From positions 777,637-841,636 of the forward strand of contig NW_019775547.1 in the NCBI RefSeq assembly GCF_001039355.2: 64,000 bases of DNA. Direction: 5' to 3'. The DNA comes from Lingula anatina. Its lineage: Eukaryota > Brachiopoda > Lingulata > Lingulida > Lingulidae. This document shows, in pieces, positions 25,601 through 35,526 of the stretch (position 1 is its first letter; each line of letters opens with the position of its first letter). The notes beneath the pieces are model-generated. The model did no database searches and was not told the DNA's origin. It saw only the letters and a list, made by a program, of their open reading frames with translations. Both the position numbers and the translations under genes were made by a program.

Positions 25601-28600
25601 CTATAAATGATCGGTGTGCATTTCTCACCCACTCGCAATCCGGTCTCAACCGGGTCACAATCGATACACGTGTTACACGATGCTGAAGTTACAGCCGAGC
25701 ACAAACCAGCTACCTGGTAAAGCCAGCAAGCGACCGAACAGCACCAATGAAGATAATAAAAAGGAATGGGAGGGGAAAAGGTGAGAAAGTTTCTTGAAAG
25801 CTGGAAAAGTAAATGGCCCTTGTTGGAGCACGATTGGTCAGCCATGTTCTGTGCAACCTGCAGGAGGTTTCTGGACTTGGNTGGTCCTTGGCTCAGTAGG
25901 ATGATTGCACTGGTATTTTGCTCAGAACACACTGAAATGTACATGCCTTGTAAGCAAAACTTGTGCAATTATCCTATTGGTGGAAGTGCCAGCCATGTGA
26001 TAAGTTAAAACCTAATTTGTATTTTAAACAAATAAACCTTAAATCAAACCTAGCATGTTTCCCTGCTTGCTCTCACTCTGCATTGGTTTTAATTTTTTTC
26101 CTGTTATCTGTAGATTTTTTTTTTCTGATTAAAAGTGTCTGAAGGCCAAAACGTCCAAAAGTAAAGAAAGTGCAGAAAAGATTAAGGAGAAGAATAAAAT
26201 CAATTAATGCTGGTTGAAATGTTTAAGTGATGATCATATCTTTCAGATGTAAAACCCTTGCAGACTTAAGGAAACACTTAGAGACCCACAACGAGAAACC
26301 GATGTTCTACTGTCATTACCCGAACTGTAAATACAGCGCCAAGGTTTACAACCTGTTTGTTCGACACTTCAGGAAACACACAGCTAACCCGGTATGTGTG
26401 TGTGACATCTGAAGTCAAGAATTTTTCTATCATTTAAGGCATTTTTCTCAAAGTGAATTGTTTTTTACAACCCCACAATATGCCCTGCTCTTCATTGAAA
26501 ATTAATTCAAGAGTCCTTTTAGGAAATTTAAATACATTTGATCATCCCAATATGAAGACAATATTTTGAATGTGATAGATTACACCAAATTTTTGAAAAC
26601 TGATTCAGTCCATATCAAAACTTGATAGGTTAGCAGTGAAGAATAATGATATTTGCATAAAAAAAGATTGAAATAAGTAAGATCAGATCTGTAGAAAGCG
26701 GTTTCAGAGACAAGGATATTTTTTTAAATGAAAAATTGGACTTATTCTTGCTAGAAGGGCAGTTCTTTTGAAACCCTCTAAATACCTGCCTGATAGTGTA
26801 TAAAATTTTAAAGTTGTAATTTGAATCTCTATGTGAACATTGGTTAAGTTCTGTTTAATATTTATTGTCCCTGTGGCTAAGCAGTATACATATTGCATTT
26901 GCCACTTATGAGATGTCAAATTTTTGAAAAAAGGTTTATGAATCTTTTATTCATCAAATCTTTCCACAGATGGGCATCAAACCCAAGTATATGTGCCACA
27001 TCTGTAATACCACATACACCCGTGGAGAAAAACTGACACACCATCTCAAAAATCACCACAAATTCAAGTGGCCTTCAGGACACACCAGGTTCAGGTTGGT
27101 AGCCAGTTATATCTCACATGTGTCAAAACCATCAGCTACTAGATCTTTATAATTTTCACAAGTTTCAGCACTTTTTGACTCATTTTTTTTTCATTTTACC
27201 ACAGTTCAAAACTTTGAAACATTACTCCATGTCTTGCAGTCTTCAATGTTTGAAGTGTATTATGTACATGTATGTAAAGCTTTTCCTTGGAAACTAACAT
27301 ATAACATTATTGTATTTACTATATAATGGTTATGTCATTGTTTTATGTGCTTGATCCAACAAAGAATATTTTAAATACTGTAACAGTTGATTTTCAAAAC
27401 TTAAAAAAAATAATTCATGTATTGCCAACAGCAACAAAAAATATATATTTATTTTAAGAAATGCATTTTATCAATATTGTTTGAATTAAGTAACAGTGTA
27501 AGTAACAGTTTATCTATGTGTCTGTTCAGGTATAAACTCCACGAGGACTCTTTCTTCCGGCTGCAGACGGTGAGGTACGAGTCTATTGAGCTGACAGAAC
27601 ATTTTCTGGAGAAGGCACCAGAACGGAGAGACGAGGATGAGGAGGAGGTCACAGTGGAGGTCATTCCTGAAGATGGTACAGATGAGGAGGGGCAAGGGTA
27701 GAGTTCTTCTTATTTACCACTCATATTGGAGGTTTTTAATTGTTTGTTAATGTCACTTGAATTGGTTTCTTTCATTTTATGTCTCCATATTTCTTAGCCT
27801 TGTTCTCTGGTTTCTTTCACAAGAAATTTTTGATGAAGGGAACGATTTTGTAAATGTTTCTGATGTATTTGTATTGCATTACTTACATCAATGTAAATGA
27901 AAAGTAAAGAACCGACACATTTTAAAATGAATCTTCTGTTTAAAAAATTCATGACAAGTTTAACTAAAATACATCTCAATCTCCCTTGTGGTTTCAACTT
28001 GCAAAAGTCTAAAATTCATTTTTTTTTCTGTAAGACAAACCTGTCATTGTTTCTGCACATAAAAAGAAAACGTATTGGCTCAATTCAATTCAGGAAGCAG
28101 ATTAAGAGCATGACAGTATACTAGTGTCGACTTCCATCTTTTTCATGCAAAATACAATATATAAACCATAACTTATATTTTAGAGATGCCCAGGAAGAGG
28201 TACATCCTGATGATATGTCCTACAATCTAGATGTCTTGGGGGATGCTGCCCTGAGAGAATTAAATGCAAAGCAGACTGATAATGAGACAGCCATGGCACA
28301 ACCAACACAATCAGTGGAACATCCAACACAATCAGAAACGGTTCTCATCAATGTAATTGAGGACCAGGAACAATCCTTGGAACATGATGGACAACTGGAT
28401 GATGTGATACAATCAGGACAAATGTTACAAACTGAACCAGTGTTGTCTCATACAGAGGCACATCTAACAAATTCACTCGAACTCCAAACACAATCAGAAC
28501 AACCAGAAATCTCACCTAGCACATCTAACACGCCAGTAACTTCTAACAAACTGCAGGTTTTAATTGGTCATAACGNGCGCCCCCAGATTGTCGCTGTTCG

Positions 28601-28610
28601 TCAGAGCTAG
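22603..28610 (+). CDS. HINFP: HINFP, histone H4 promoter-binding C2H2 zinc-finger factor
   Basis: Nine coding exons: 22603-22783, 23372-23619, 24087-24192, 24416-24568, 24882-25080, 26247-26391, 26970-27094, 27530-27697 and 28184-28610, about 583 residues in consistent phase. HINFP activates histone H4 genes at the G1/S transition through an array of C2H2 fingers. Hallmarks are [63 protein letters not shown] and [13 protein letters not shown], in the same order as human HINFP. The acidic, Gln-rich C-terminal exon is unlike the vertebrate tail. A lone N at 25881 lies in an intron. A second N at 28576 is inside the last exon; the final codons ([10 protein letters not shown], stop) come from the next contig and may not belong. 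Exon 2 is flanked by partial tandem copies of itself. Confidence 0.93.
23100..23371 (+). repeat. Tandem partial copies of HINFP exon 2 with decoy splice sites
   Basis: A ~102-bp unit (TTTATCATATTTCCAG, the first bases of exon 2, then decayed exon sequence) occurs at 23169 and 23271 ahead of the true exon at 23372, with a further eroded piece near 23110. Each extra copy keeps the acceptor but reads ACCCGGTAAGTGC where the true exon has ACCCAGCAAGTGC, creating a strong 5' splice site. Each is therefore a potential 28-nt microexon (23169-23196, 23271-23298). Confidence 0.85.
23597..23820 (+). repeat. Tandem duplication of the 3' end of HINFP exon 2
   Basis: About 110 bp from GTGTGGG-GGAAAGAGTGTGAG, through the donor GTGAGACTGTGGGACAAAA and TAGAGCCTGTCACC to GGTTAGCATGATGTAAG, is repeated at about 23707-23815 with substitutions. 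The second copy keeps the donor but has no acceptor next to it, so it is probably intronic debris. Confidence 0.8.
25336..25880 (+). mobile_element. Fragment of a ZNF862-like hAT element (N-terminal zinc-finger part)
   Basis: In HINFP intron 5. Around 25790-25880 a frame with [15 protein letters not shown] followed by MFCATCRRF matches the N-terminal zf-TTF-like region of ZNF862/KRBA2-type hAT transposase relatives. Upstream frames near 25340-25440 look like degraded element sequence (CCGGGACAA, CGGGACAAG). The contig stops at the N at 25881 inside the element, so the catalytic part is missing. Confidence 0.55.
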
Positions 28611-28827
28611 TAAAAGCGACTCCATCACAAGGTATATTTAACAAGATAGCTTTTATGTTGCTCTGACACTCAGGGCACGCTCTATAGATGTTATATGGAA
28701 TAAATTCGTCCACATGCACTGGTCAACTCCCGCCAAATTCTTACATAATGTCTGACCAATTTGGTCACTTTTTGCTAAATACTTGTTGTGGACGTTCAAC
28801 CGTCGACACTGACCATGCGCGTCTCAG

Positions 28828-29036
28828 CTGAGCCACACCTACCTGGGACTGCTGCGGAAAAAAGGTCCCAAGGCAAAACCTCCACTTTTTAGTGACATTT
28901 CTGATAAAAAAGGAGCATCGGACTGGAATATAGTCAAACTCATTTTTCACAAGTGCAAAGGAGAAAGAAATTTACTTTTTGGTGATATTTCTGACAACGA
29001 GGCAGTTTCGGAATATAGTCAAAAACGACGGATGTT
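28828..29036 (+). other. Uncharacterised open frame, possible exon interrupted by the foldback element
   Basis: After a possible acceptor (GTCTCAG, ending 28827) a frame stays open for about 70 codons. It includes two similar segments, PPLFSDISDKKGASDWN and NLLFGDISDNEAVSEYS, separated by KLIFHKCKGER. It runs into the left end of the foldback element at 29040. Directly after the element, at 31732, the flank reads ACGGTAGGTG, a plausible donor. I do not recognise the protein. A chance frame remains possible. Confidence 0.3.
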
Positions 29037-29039
29037 TAT

Positions 29040-29475
29040 CAGGGTTTCCACTAGATTTTGCGTGCAAGGGTCATTTTGACCCCCACTTTTTAAAAATGGG
29101 GGTCATTTTCAAAATTTAGGGGTCAAGAATTCATAAGTTTGAAATAACATTGAAATAAATATTACAAGCAATAAAAACAACAAAAGTCATGTGTTATTTA
29201 TGGGGTACTCTGCCACCAGACCATCCCTATCAATGACAGACCATATCATGTGAAAGGTGTAGGTCATTTAAAGAATGTCACTAATGGAACTTTCTGAATT
29301 TTATTGACATTTACAAATTTTACAGACTTTATCAAAGGCCCATTCCGTCTGACAAGCTTGAAAATTCTGTCAGACTGAAACAAAATCTCTCAGACCGAAG
29401 TAAAGTAATACAAATATGACAAATTATATATGTTTTCAGGCGTATTTTTTAACGTTTTTAATCATTGACATTAAA

Positions 29476-29520
<45 letters not shown>

Positions 29521-31731
29521 TGTAGAAAAAATATAGACAAAAATTATTTGCATAACAAGTTTTATTTTATTTAATGAAAAATGCATTGTAAATTGACACA
29601 AGGACTAAAAAAATACAATGAAGAATGTGTAGCCAGTAATATCAAACGTATGTCCATAAAAACGTCTGTTAATCAGAAAACTAGTTCAGCCGTTGTTTTT
29701 GGCAATAACATGTGCATTGTGAAACCGCAAAGTAAGGTGGTCGCTTTCATACAATTGAAACTTTGATAGGGACTGTCCACCCTGAGTCTAAATTCCTTCT
29801 TCATTTTATTTCTTTTTGATAACAAGAAATTCAAACTGTGAGCCTTCATCGAGTTCATGTGCACTTTCTCCAACTAGTGGTCGTGAACTGTAGGGTGCAT
29901 GTACCGGTACATACATCTGTATCTGTCCATATACGTCTAAAGAAACCACTACTGGTCCAGGTGTATGATAGACGGGAAGAAGAGACATACATGTGCTCGA
30001 TAATTTTCAGAACCCGTAATAAAGCAGTAAGATTTATGTTGCTGTTGATAATAATATTAACTCCACACACCTTTTTCCTCTCCTCCAGATTACGGTGTGA
30101 CTGAATTGCGCAATACACCGCAATACAGCGCAACACAGTGCAATACACTTCAAAAATCAAATCCAGTTGCAATTACACAAAAAAATGACCATTCCCAGCA
30201 AAGTAGGGTGATATAAAAATGACCTATATTACTAGGTAAGTAATATCGTTGATATAACTTAACAAATCAGCAAGACTTTTATATTGTCCAGTTTGCAGCC
30301 ATGTTGGCAAGTGGCTCTTCTTGGATATATTACTGGCCAAGAAGAGCTACTCGCCAACATGGCGACTGACCAAACAATGAAAAAATTGTCAAGTTGTATC
30401 AGCAATATTAATTACTATGCTATATTTTGCTTTTATATCACCCCATTTTATTTGAGATTACCCTTTCCTGTGTTTACTTGCAACTGGACTTGTGTTATCA
30501 AGTGTATTGCGCTGTGTTGCGCTGTATTGCAGTGTATTGCGCCTTTCAGTCACACCCGACAGATTATAAGTCCGCCGGGGCCCACCTTCTTTCCAATTTC
30601 AATATCAATCTGTTTCTCTTCCTCACTTCATTTTCATTTTTGCTACGCTGTGCAGCAACGAAGTATTTTAAGTTCAACAACGTCATTTTTTAAGCAAAAC
30701 ACTTAGCCATGACTACTGTGCACAACTGATAATGAAGAAACAGAGGAACAAGTCTGTAAAAAACGCGAAAAGCGTGAGCACATGTGTGCGGCCATTTTGT
30801 GGTGTAAGGGTATCACGGAAACAAAAACGAGACTATATTACGTCATCCCCAATCTCAGCCAGTCACAAAATAGTATATGTGAGTGAAACTGAGGTTAATA
30901 AATTATGTATAATTAGCTGGGAACTTCCCGGAATTTTCATCCCGTCTCTTCGAATGAAGTAAAAATATCGTCCAGAAAGAAAAACGTATTCCTTGTATTT
31001 ACACATTCCCAGCCAGTTTGAAAACTCACCGAATAAATGAGATAAATGTGCGTCAAATGGACGCAATACATTTAAAAATGGGGGTCATTTTTGATAAAAA
31101 AAAGCGTCAGGGATGCACAAATATTGCGCTAACGGAAACCCTTGTATTTTTTAGTCCTTGTGTCAATCTACAATGCATTTTTCATTAGATAAAAAGCAAC
31201 TTGTTATGCAAATGATTTTTTTTTGTCTAATTTTTTTATATACTGTATATATATAAATTTATATTAGATTTAATGTCGATACTTAAAAACGTTTAAAAAT
31301 ACACCTGAAAACATAAATAATTTGTCATATTTCTATTATTTTACTTCGGTCTGACAGATTTTGTTTCGGTCTGACAGAATTTTCAGACTTGGCAGACCGA
31401 ATGTCTGACAGATTTTTTGGGCCTTTCGTAAAGTCCGTAAATTTTGTAAATGTCAGTAAAATTCAGAAAGTTCCATTAGTGACATTCTTTAAATGACCCT
31501 GGTCACCTATAGCTTTCACATGATAAGGTCTGTCATTGATAGGGAAGGTCTGGTGGCAGAGTACCCCATAAATAACACTTATGACTTTTGTTGTTTTTAT
31601 TGCTTCTAATATTTATTTCAATGTTATTTTAAACTTATGAATTATTGACCCCTAAATTTTGAAAATGACCCCCATTTTTAAAAAGTGGGGGTCAAAATGA
31701 CCCTCACATGCAAAATCTAGTGGAAACCCTG
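29040..31731. mobile_element. 2.7 kb foldback (giant inverted-repeat) element
   Basis: The ends are perfect inverted copies: CAGGGTTTCCACTAGATTTT at the left and its complement ending GGAAACCCTG at the right. Arms of about 550-600 bp pair (29040-29600 with 31130-31731), including the GGGGGTCAAAATGACCC motifs and TTGACACAAGGACTAAAAAA near 29594, mirrored near 31150. A second palindrome lies inside (30085-30565). CAGGG termini are typical of hAT elements, but no transposase frame is seen, so it would be non-autonomous. No clear target duplication: flanks are GATGTTTAT and ACGGTAGGT. A (TA)n tract is at 29480-29515. Confidence 0.85.
30085..30565. repeat. Inner palindrome with GC-AATACA tandem words
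   Basis: TGCGCAATACACCGCAATACAG (near 30106) is mirrored by CTGTATTGCAGTGTATTGCGC near 30520. At the centre, GCCATGTTGGCAAGTGGCTC (30298) is mirrored by GAGCTACTCGCCAACATGGC (to 30362). The centre (~30330) lies close to that of the outer foldback. Confidence 0.8.
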
Positions 31732-32128
31732 ACGGTAGGTGTACTTGGTTTCAGGCTTATCCAATGTCTGGTTTTATTTCAATTAGAATTTTATCTTTTG
31801 TTTTCAATGATTCTATTTCACAAGCTTGCCAATTTTCTATGACACTGTTTAGTGGGTGAAAATCAAATTTAGCAACTTTTGACTCATTTTTGAATGTGGC
31901 GTCTGAAGAAGAATGGCAGACATGGTGTCACTAAAACTTGAATAACTTGATAAAAATTTTAAACGGTTTATTCATAGTCAGATATGTGACTATCTGTGTA
32001 CCAAATTTCAAGTGTCTTAGTCAAGCTCAATAAGAAAAAAAAACGTGTTGGGGATCCTAGTGCCTGTATAATCACAAACTTACATTGCGCACCTGTATCA
32101 AGACAGCATAGATAACAGACTTTCTTAC

Positions 32129-32171
32129 CTTCAATTTCGTCAATTTTTGTTCGACTATATGCAGCGCCCAT
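32129..32171 (-). CDS. Possible first exon of a gene divergent from CTNS (copy 1)
   Basis: On the minus strand an ATG opens MGAAYSRTKIDEIEG and meets a good donor (GGTAAGAAAG) after 43 nt. Gly2 and Ser6 fit an N-myristoylation signal. It is 173 bp from the CTNS start in the opposite direction, so the two could share a promoter. The exon is unchanged in the duplicate at 33527-33569. No downstream exon was found; they may lie beyond the foldback element. Function unknown. Confidence 0.4.
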
Positions 32172-32344
32172 TTTTTCTAAACAGTTTGGTCCGTTGGACT
32201 TAAAGTTATATTAGTTCAACGAAAGTCATTAGTTGCGCCTGGTAAAGATGGCTTCGAATGCAAATGCAACGATAGGTGGCAGGAGTATATAGTTGGTCTC
32301 GTCTTGCCTAGGATTTAGCAGTGTTGGACAAAGATTCTTAGGAG

Positions 32345-32543
32345 ATGCAGGATATAAGTGGTGCGCCTGTACATCAGGGCACCAAACGGACATTTGGGCT
32401 TTGCGAACTTCGAAGTAAAACTAAGACATGTGTTTGCTTTTTCTGTGGATTAGCGTTTTGTGCCGTTGTAGTAGCCCTGCTTTATGATTATAACGTTAAA
32501 GTTAAAACAGCTGGATACCTATATCATGGTATCGATGTAGATG
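32345..32543 (+). CDS. CTNS: CTNS exon 1, duplicate copy
   Basis: Encodes the same N-terminus as 33740-33932 with two extra residues (GYLYHGIDVD against GYHGIDVD) and an R/W-I difference near FGLCELR. Donor and phase are identical. Probably the other allele of CTNS exon 1. Confidence 0.8.
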
Positions 32544-33526
32544 GTAAGCACCAACATTTTCATTGCATTAACATAAACATTGTTAAATGATATATTTAAA
32601 TACCAGAGACATTGATTAAAGTCACTACCGAAAACCAAGGAGTTCCAACTCCTTGCGAAAACCAAGGCAAAATTTTGGGAGGCATAGTGTAGGTATATCA
32701 GAAAAATTTTCAAACTGATCATAAAATTATAATACTTATATCATCTGAAAGGTAATACAAAAGCCGGATGAAATCACTTGGAATTTTTTAAATATTCCTA
32801 CAAGCAACGAAGATATTGAAGTTTTTTAACTGCAAAAATTCACCAAAAGTGTCCACACTCTTCAGCTTAAAACCTGTCACTACTGAGCAGCGGTGATCAC
32901 TCAGCTGTAGCTGCAGCTCAAATTGCTTATGACCAATTAGGGCTGTATGTTAATCTAATGACCCGGAAACAAATCCAAATTGGCGACCGCACAAGAACAT
33001 GGCTGGGTTGGCTTCCCTACAGATCATGTACTATAAATATTGCGCATCAAATTAACTATACTTCGCACTGCTCAATTTTCATGATTTTTCTACATAATTT
33101 TGCAAATTTCATAAACTTTATTCGCTATAAATTTCAAAAAGTTGCAACCAGTACTTAACTGACAATTTTGAGCATTTTGTCGAGGCAAAACTTCAAACGC
33201 CCTGAACTGAAACTTCTCAAAGACTGCAACATGGGAAAATCACGTGACCGGATTTTACTCTTTGATTTACAGCTTATTTAGTTAATGGATTGTATTANCA
33301 AAAAGTAAAACTGTCTTCCACTTATGGTGTTAACGCTGAAAGTGCACGGCGACGGCGACGGCGACATGATCGGCGACGGCGACGACAGACGCAGGTGATG
33401 GCAATATGTACAGACACATCTGTGTCTGTACATAAAAAAAACGTGTTGGGGATCCTAGTGCCTGTATAATCACAAACTTACATTGCGCACCTGTATCAAG
33501 ACAGCATAGATAACAGACTTTCTTAC

Positions 33527-33569
33527 CTTCAATTTCGTCAATTTTTGTTCGACTATATGCAGCGCCCAT
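33527..33569 (-). CDS. Possible first exon of a gene divergent from CTNS (copy 2)
   Basis: Identical coding sequence and donor to 32129-32171, in the second copy of the duplicated segment. Its preservation is weak support only, because the two copies are probably alleles. Confidence 0.35.
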
Positions 33570-33739
33570 TTCTAAACAGTTTGGTCCGTTGGACTTAAAG
33601 TTATATTAGTTCAACGAAAGTCATTAGTTGCATCTGGTAAAGATGGCTTCGAATGCAAATGCAACGATAGGTGGCAGGAGTATATAGTTGGTCTCGTCTT
33701 GCCTAGGATTTCGCAGTGTTGGACAAAGATTCTTAGGAG

Positions 33740-35454
33740 ATGCAGGATATAAGTGGTGCGCCTGTACATCAGGGCACCAAATGGATATTTGGGCTTTGCG
33801 AACTTCGAAGTAAAACTAAGACATGTGTTTGCTTTTTCTGTGGATTAGCGTTTTGTGCCGTTGTAGTAGCCCTGCTTTATGATTATAACGTTAAAGTTAA
33901 AACAGCTGGATACCATGGTATCGATGTAGATGGTAAGCACCAACATTTTCATTGCATTAACATAAACATTGTTAAATGATATATTTAAATACCAGAGACA
34001 TTGATTAAAGTCACTACCGAAAACCAAGGAGTTCCAACTCCTTGCGAAAACCAAGGCAAAATTTTGGGAGGCATAGTGTAGGTATATCAGAAAAATTTTC
34101 AAACTGATCATAAAATTATAATACTTATATCATCAGAAAGGTAATACAAAAACCGGATGAAATTACTTGGAATTTTTTAAATATTCCTACAAGCAACGAA
34201 GATATTGAAGTTTTTTAACTGCAAAAATTCACCAAAAGTGTCCACACTCTTCAGCTTAAAACCTGTCACTACTGAGCAGTGGTGATCACTCAGCTGTAGC
34301 TGCAGCTCAAATTGCTTGTGACCAATTAGGGCTGTATGTTAATCTAATGACCCAGAAACAAATCCAAATTGGTGACCGCACAAGAACATGGCTGGGATGG
34401 CTTCCCTACAGATCATGTACTATAAATATTGCGCATCAAATAAACTATACTTCGCATGGCTCAATTTTCATGATTTTTCTACATAATTTTGCAAATTTCA
34501 TAAACTTTATTCGCTATAAATTTCAAAAAGTTGCAACCAGTACTTAACTGACAATTTTGAGCATTTTGTCGAGGCAAAACTTCAAACGCCCTGAACTGAA
34601 ATTTCTCAAAGACTGCAACATGGGAAAATCACGTGACCGGATTTTACTCTTTGATTTACATCTTATTTAGTTAATGGATTGTATTAGTTTTTTTACGCGG
34701 CGCTAAAAAAGAGATTTAAAAAAGGGGTGCCATAGGCGAGCTGTCAGCAGGCCGATATCAGTTTTACACCTCACTGCCCCTGGATAGTTACGACTGTAGC
34801 GCCCCTAGCGGATTGTGATATACCTACATAGTGCGTGCTACTTGGTATTTGTTCCCAAATTGTTGTTGTACGTTGAAGAAATCATTATTATTTTTTTACA
34901 TGTATTTGATTTTGTTGTGTGTGTTTGTGAGACTTGAATGTATGTTTTTAAAAAATAACTGACACTTCTACCTACTATTCATCAGGTGTATACTCAATTA
35001 TGTACTAGTAAAAAGACACAATAAGAACAGAAAATAAGAATGTATATACATCAGTTTGGATACAATATACCCTCTTGTAATTTTCAGATTCATCTCTGAA
35101 AGTTTCATCCAAGTCGCTGATATTTGAAACTGAATCTTCAAAATCTATTACTGTTCAGCTTAGGTAGGTGTTCTGGATGTGGTAGATTGGGGGGGGGGGG
35201 CACAGTGGGAAACAACTTGGTGCAAACCATTTAATTGATAAAAACATGAAACCATGGAAATAGCGCCCACAAGCAATTTGATTTGACTGTTCAAATCAAC
35301 TTGTAGTAGTTTCACAAAAAAATGTTCCCTGGCCAAGAACTCAATTACTAAGGTTAGATGGTTACATATGGGCACATCTTAGGATCATTAGGAGCAGTGT
35401 AACAGCACTCTTATTGAGATCCAAGTCAACTAAGCCAGAGAACTGATTTGTAAG

Positions 35455-35526
<72 letters not shown>

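Larger units (their letters stand above)
32035..33297. repeat. Duplicated segment, copy 1 (CTNS promoter, exon 1 and part of intron 1)
   Basis: About 1.26 kb nearly identical to 33434-34686, differing by scattered substitutions and small indels (for example CCTATATCATGG against CCATGG). A lone N at 33298 separates the copies. Most likely two haplotype contigs placed end to end rather than a genomic duplication. Confidence 0.9.
33434..34686. repeat. Duplicated segment, copy 2
   Basis: Second copy of 32035-33297, continuous with the rest of CTNS. The 135 bp before it (33299-33433) is unrelated to the flank of copy 1 and holds GGCGAC repeats and a short palindrome, ACAGACACA/TGTGTCTGT. Confidence 0.9.
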
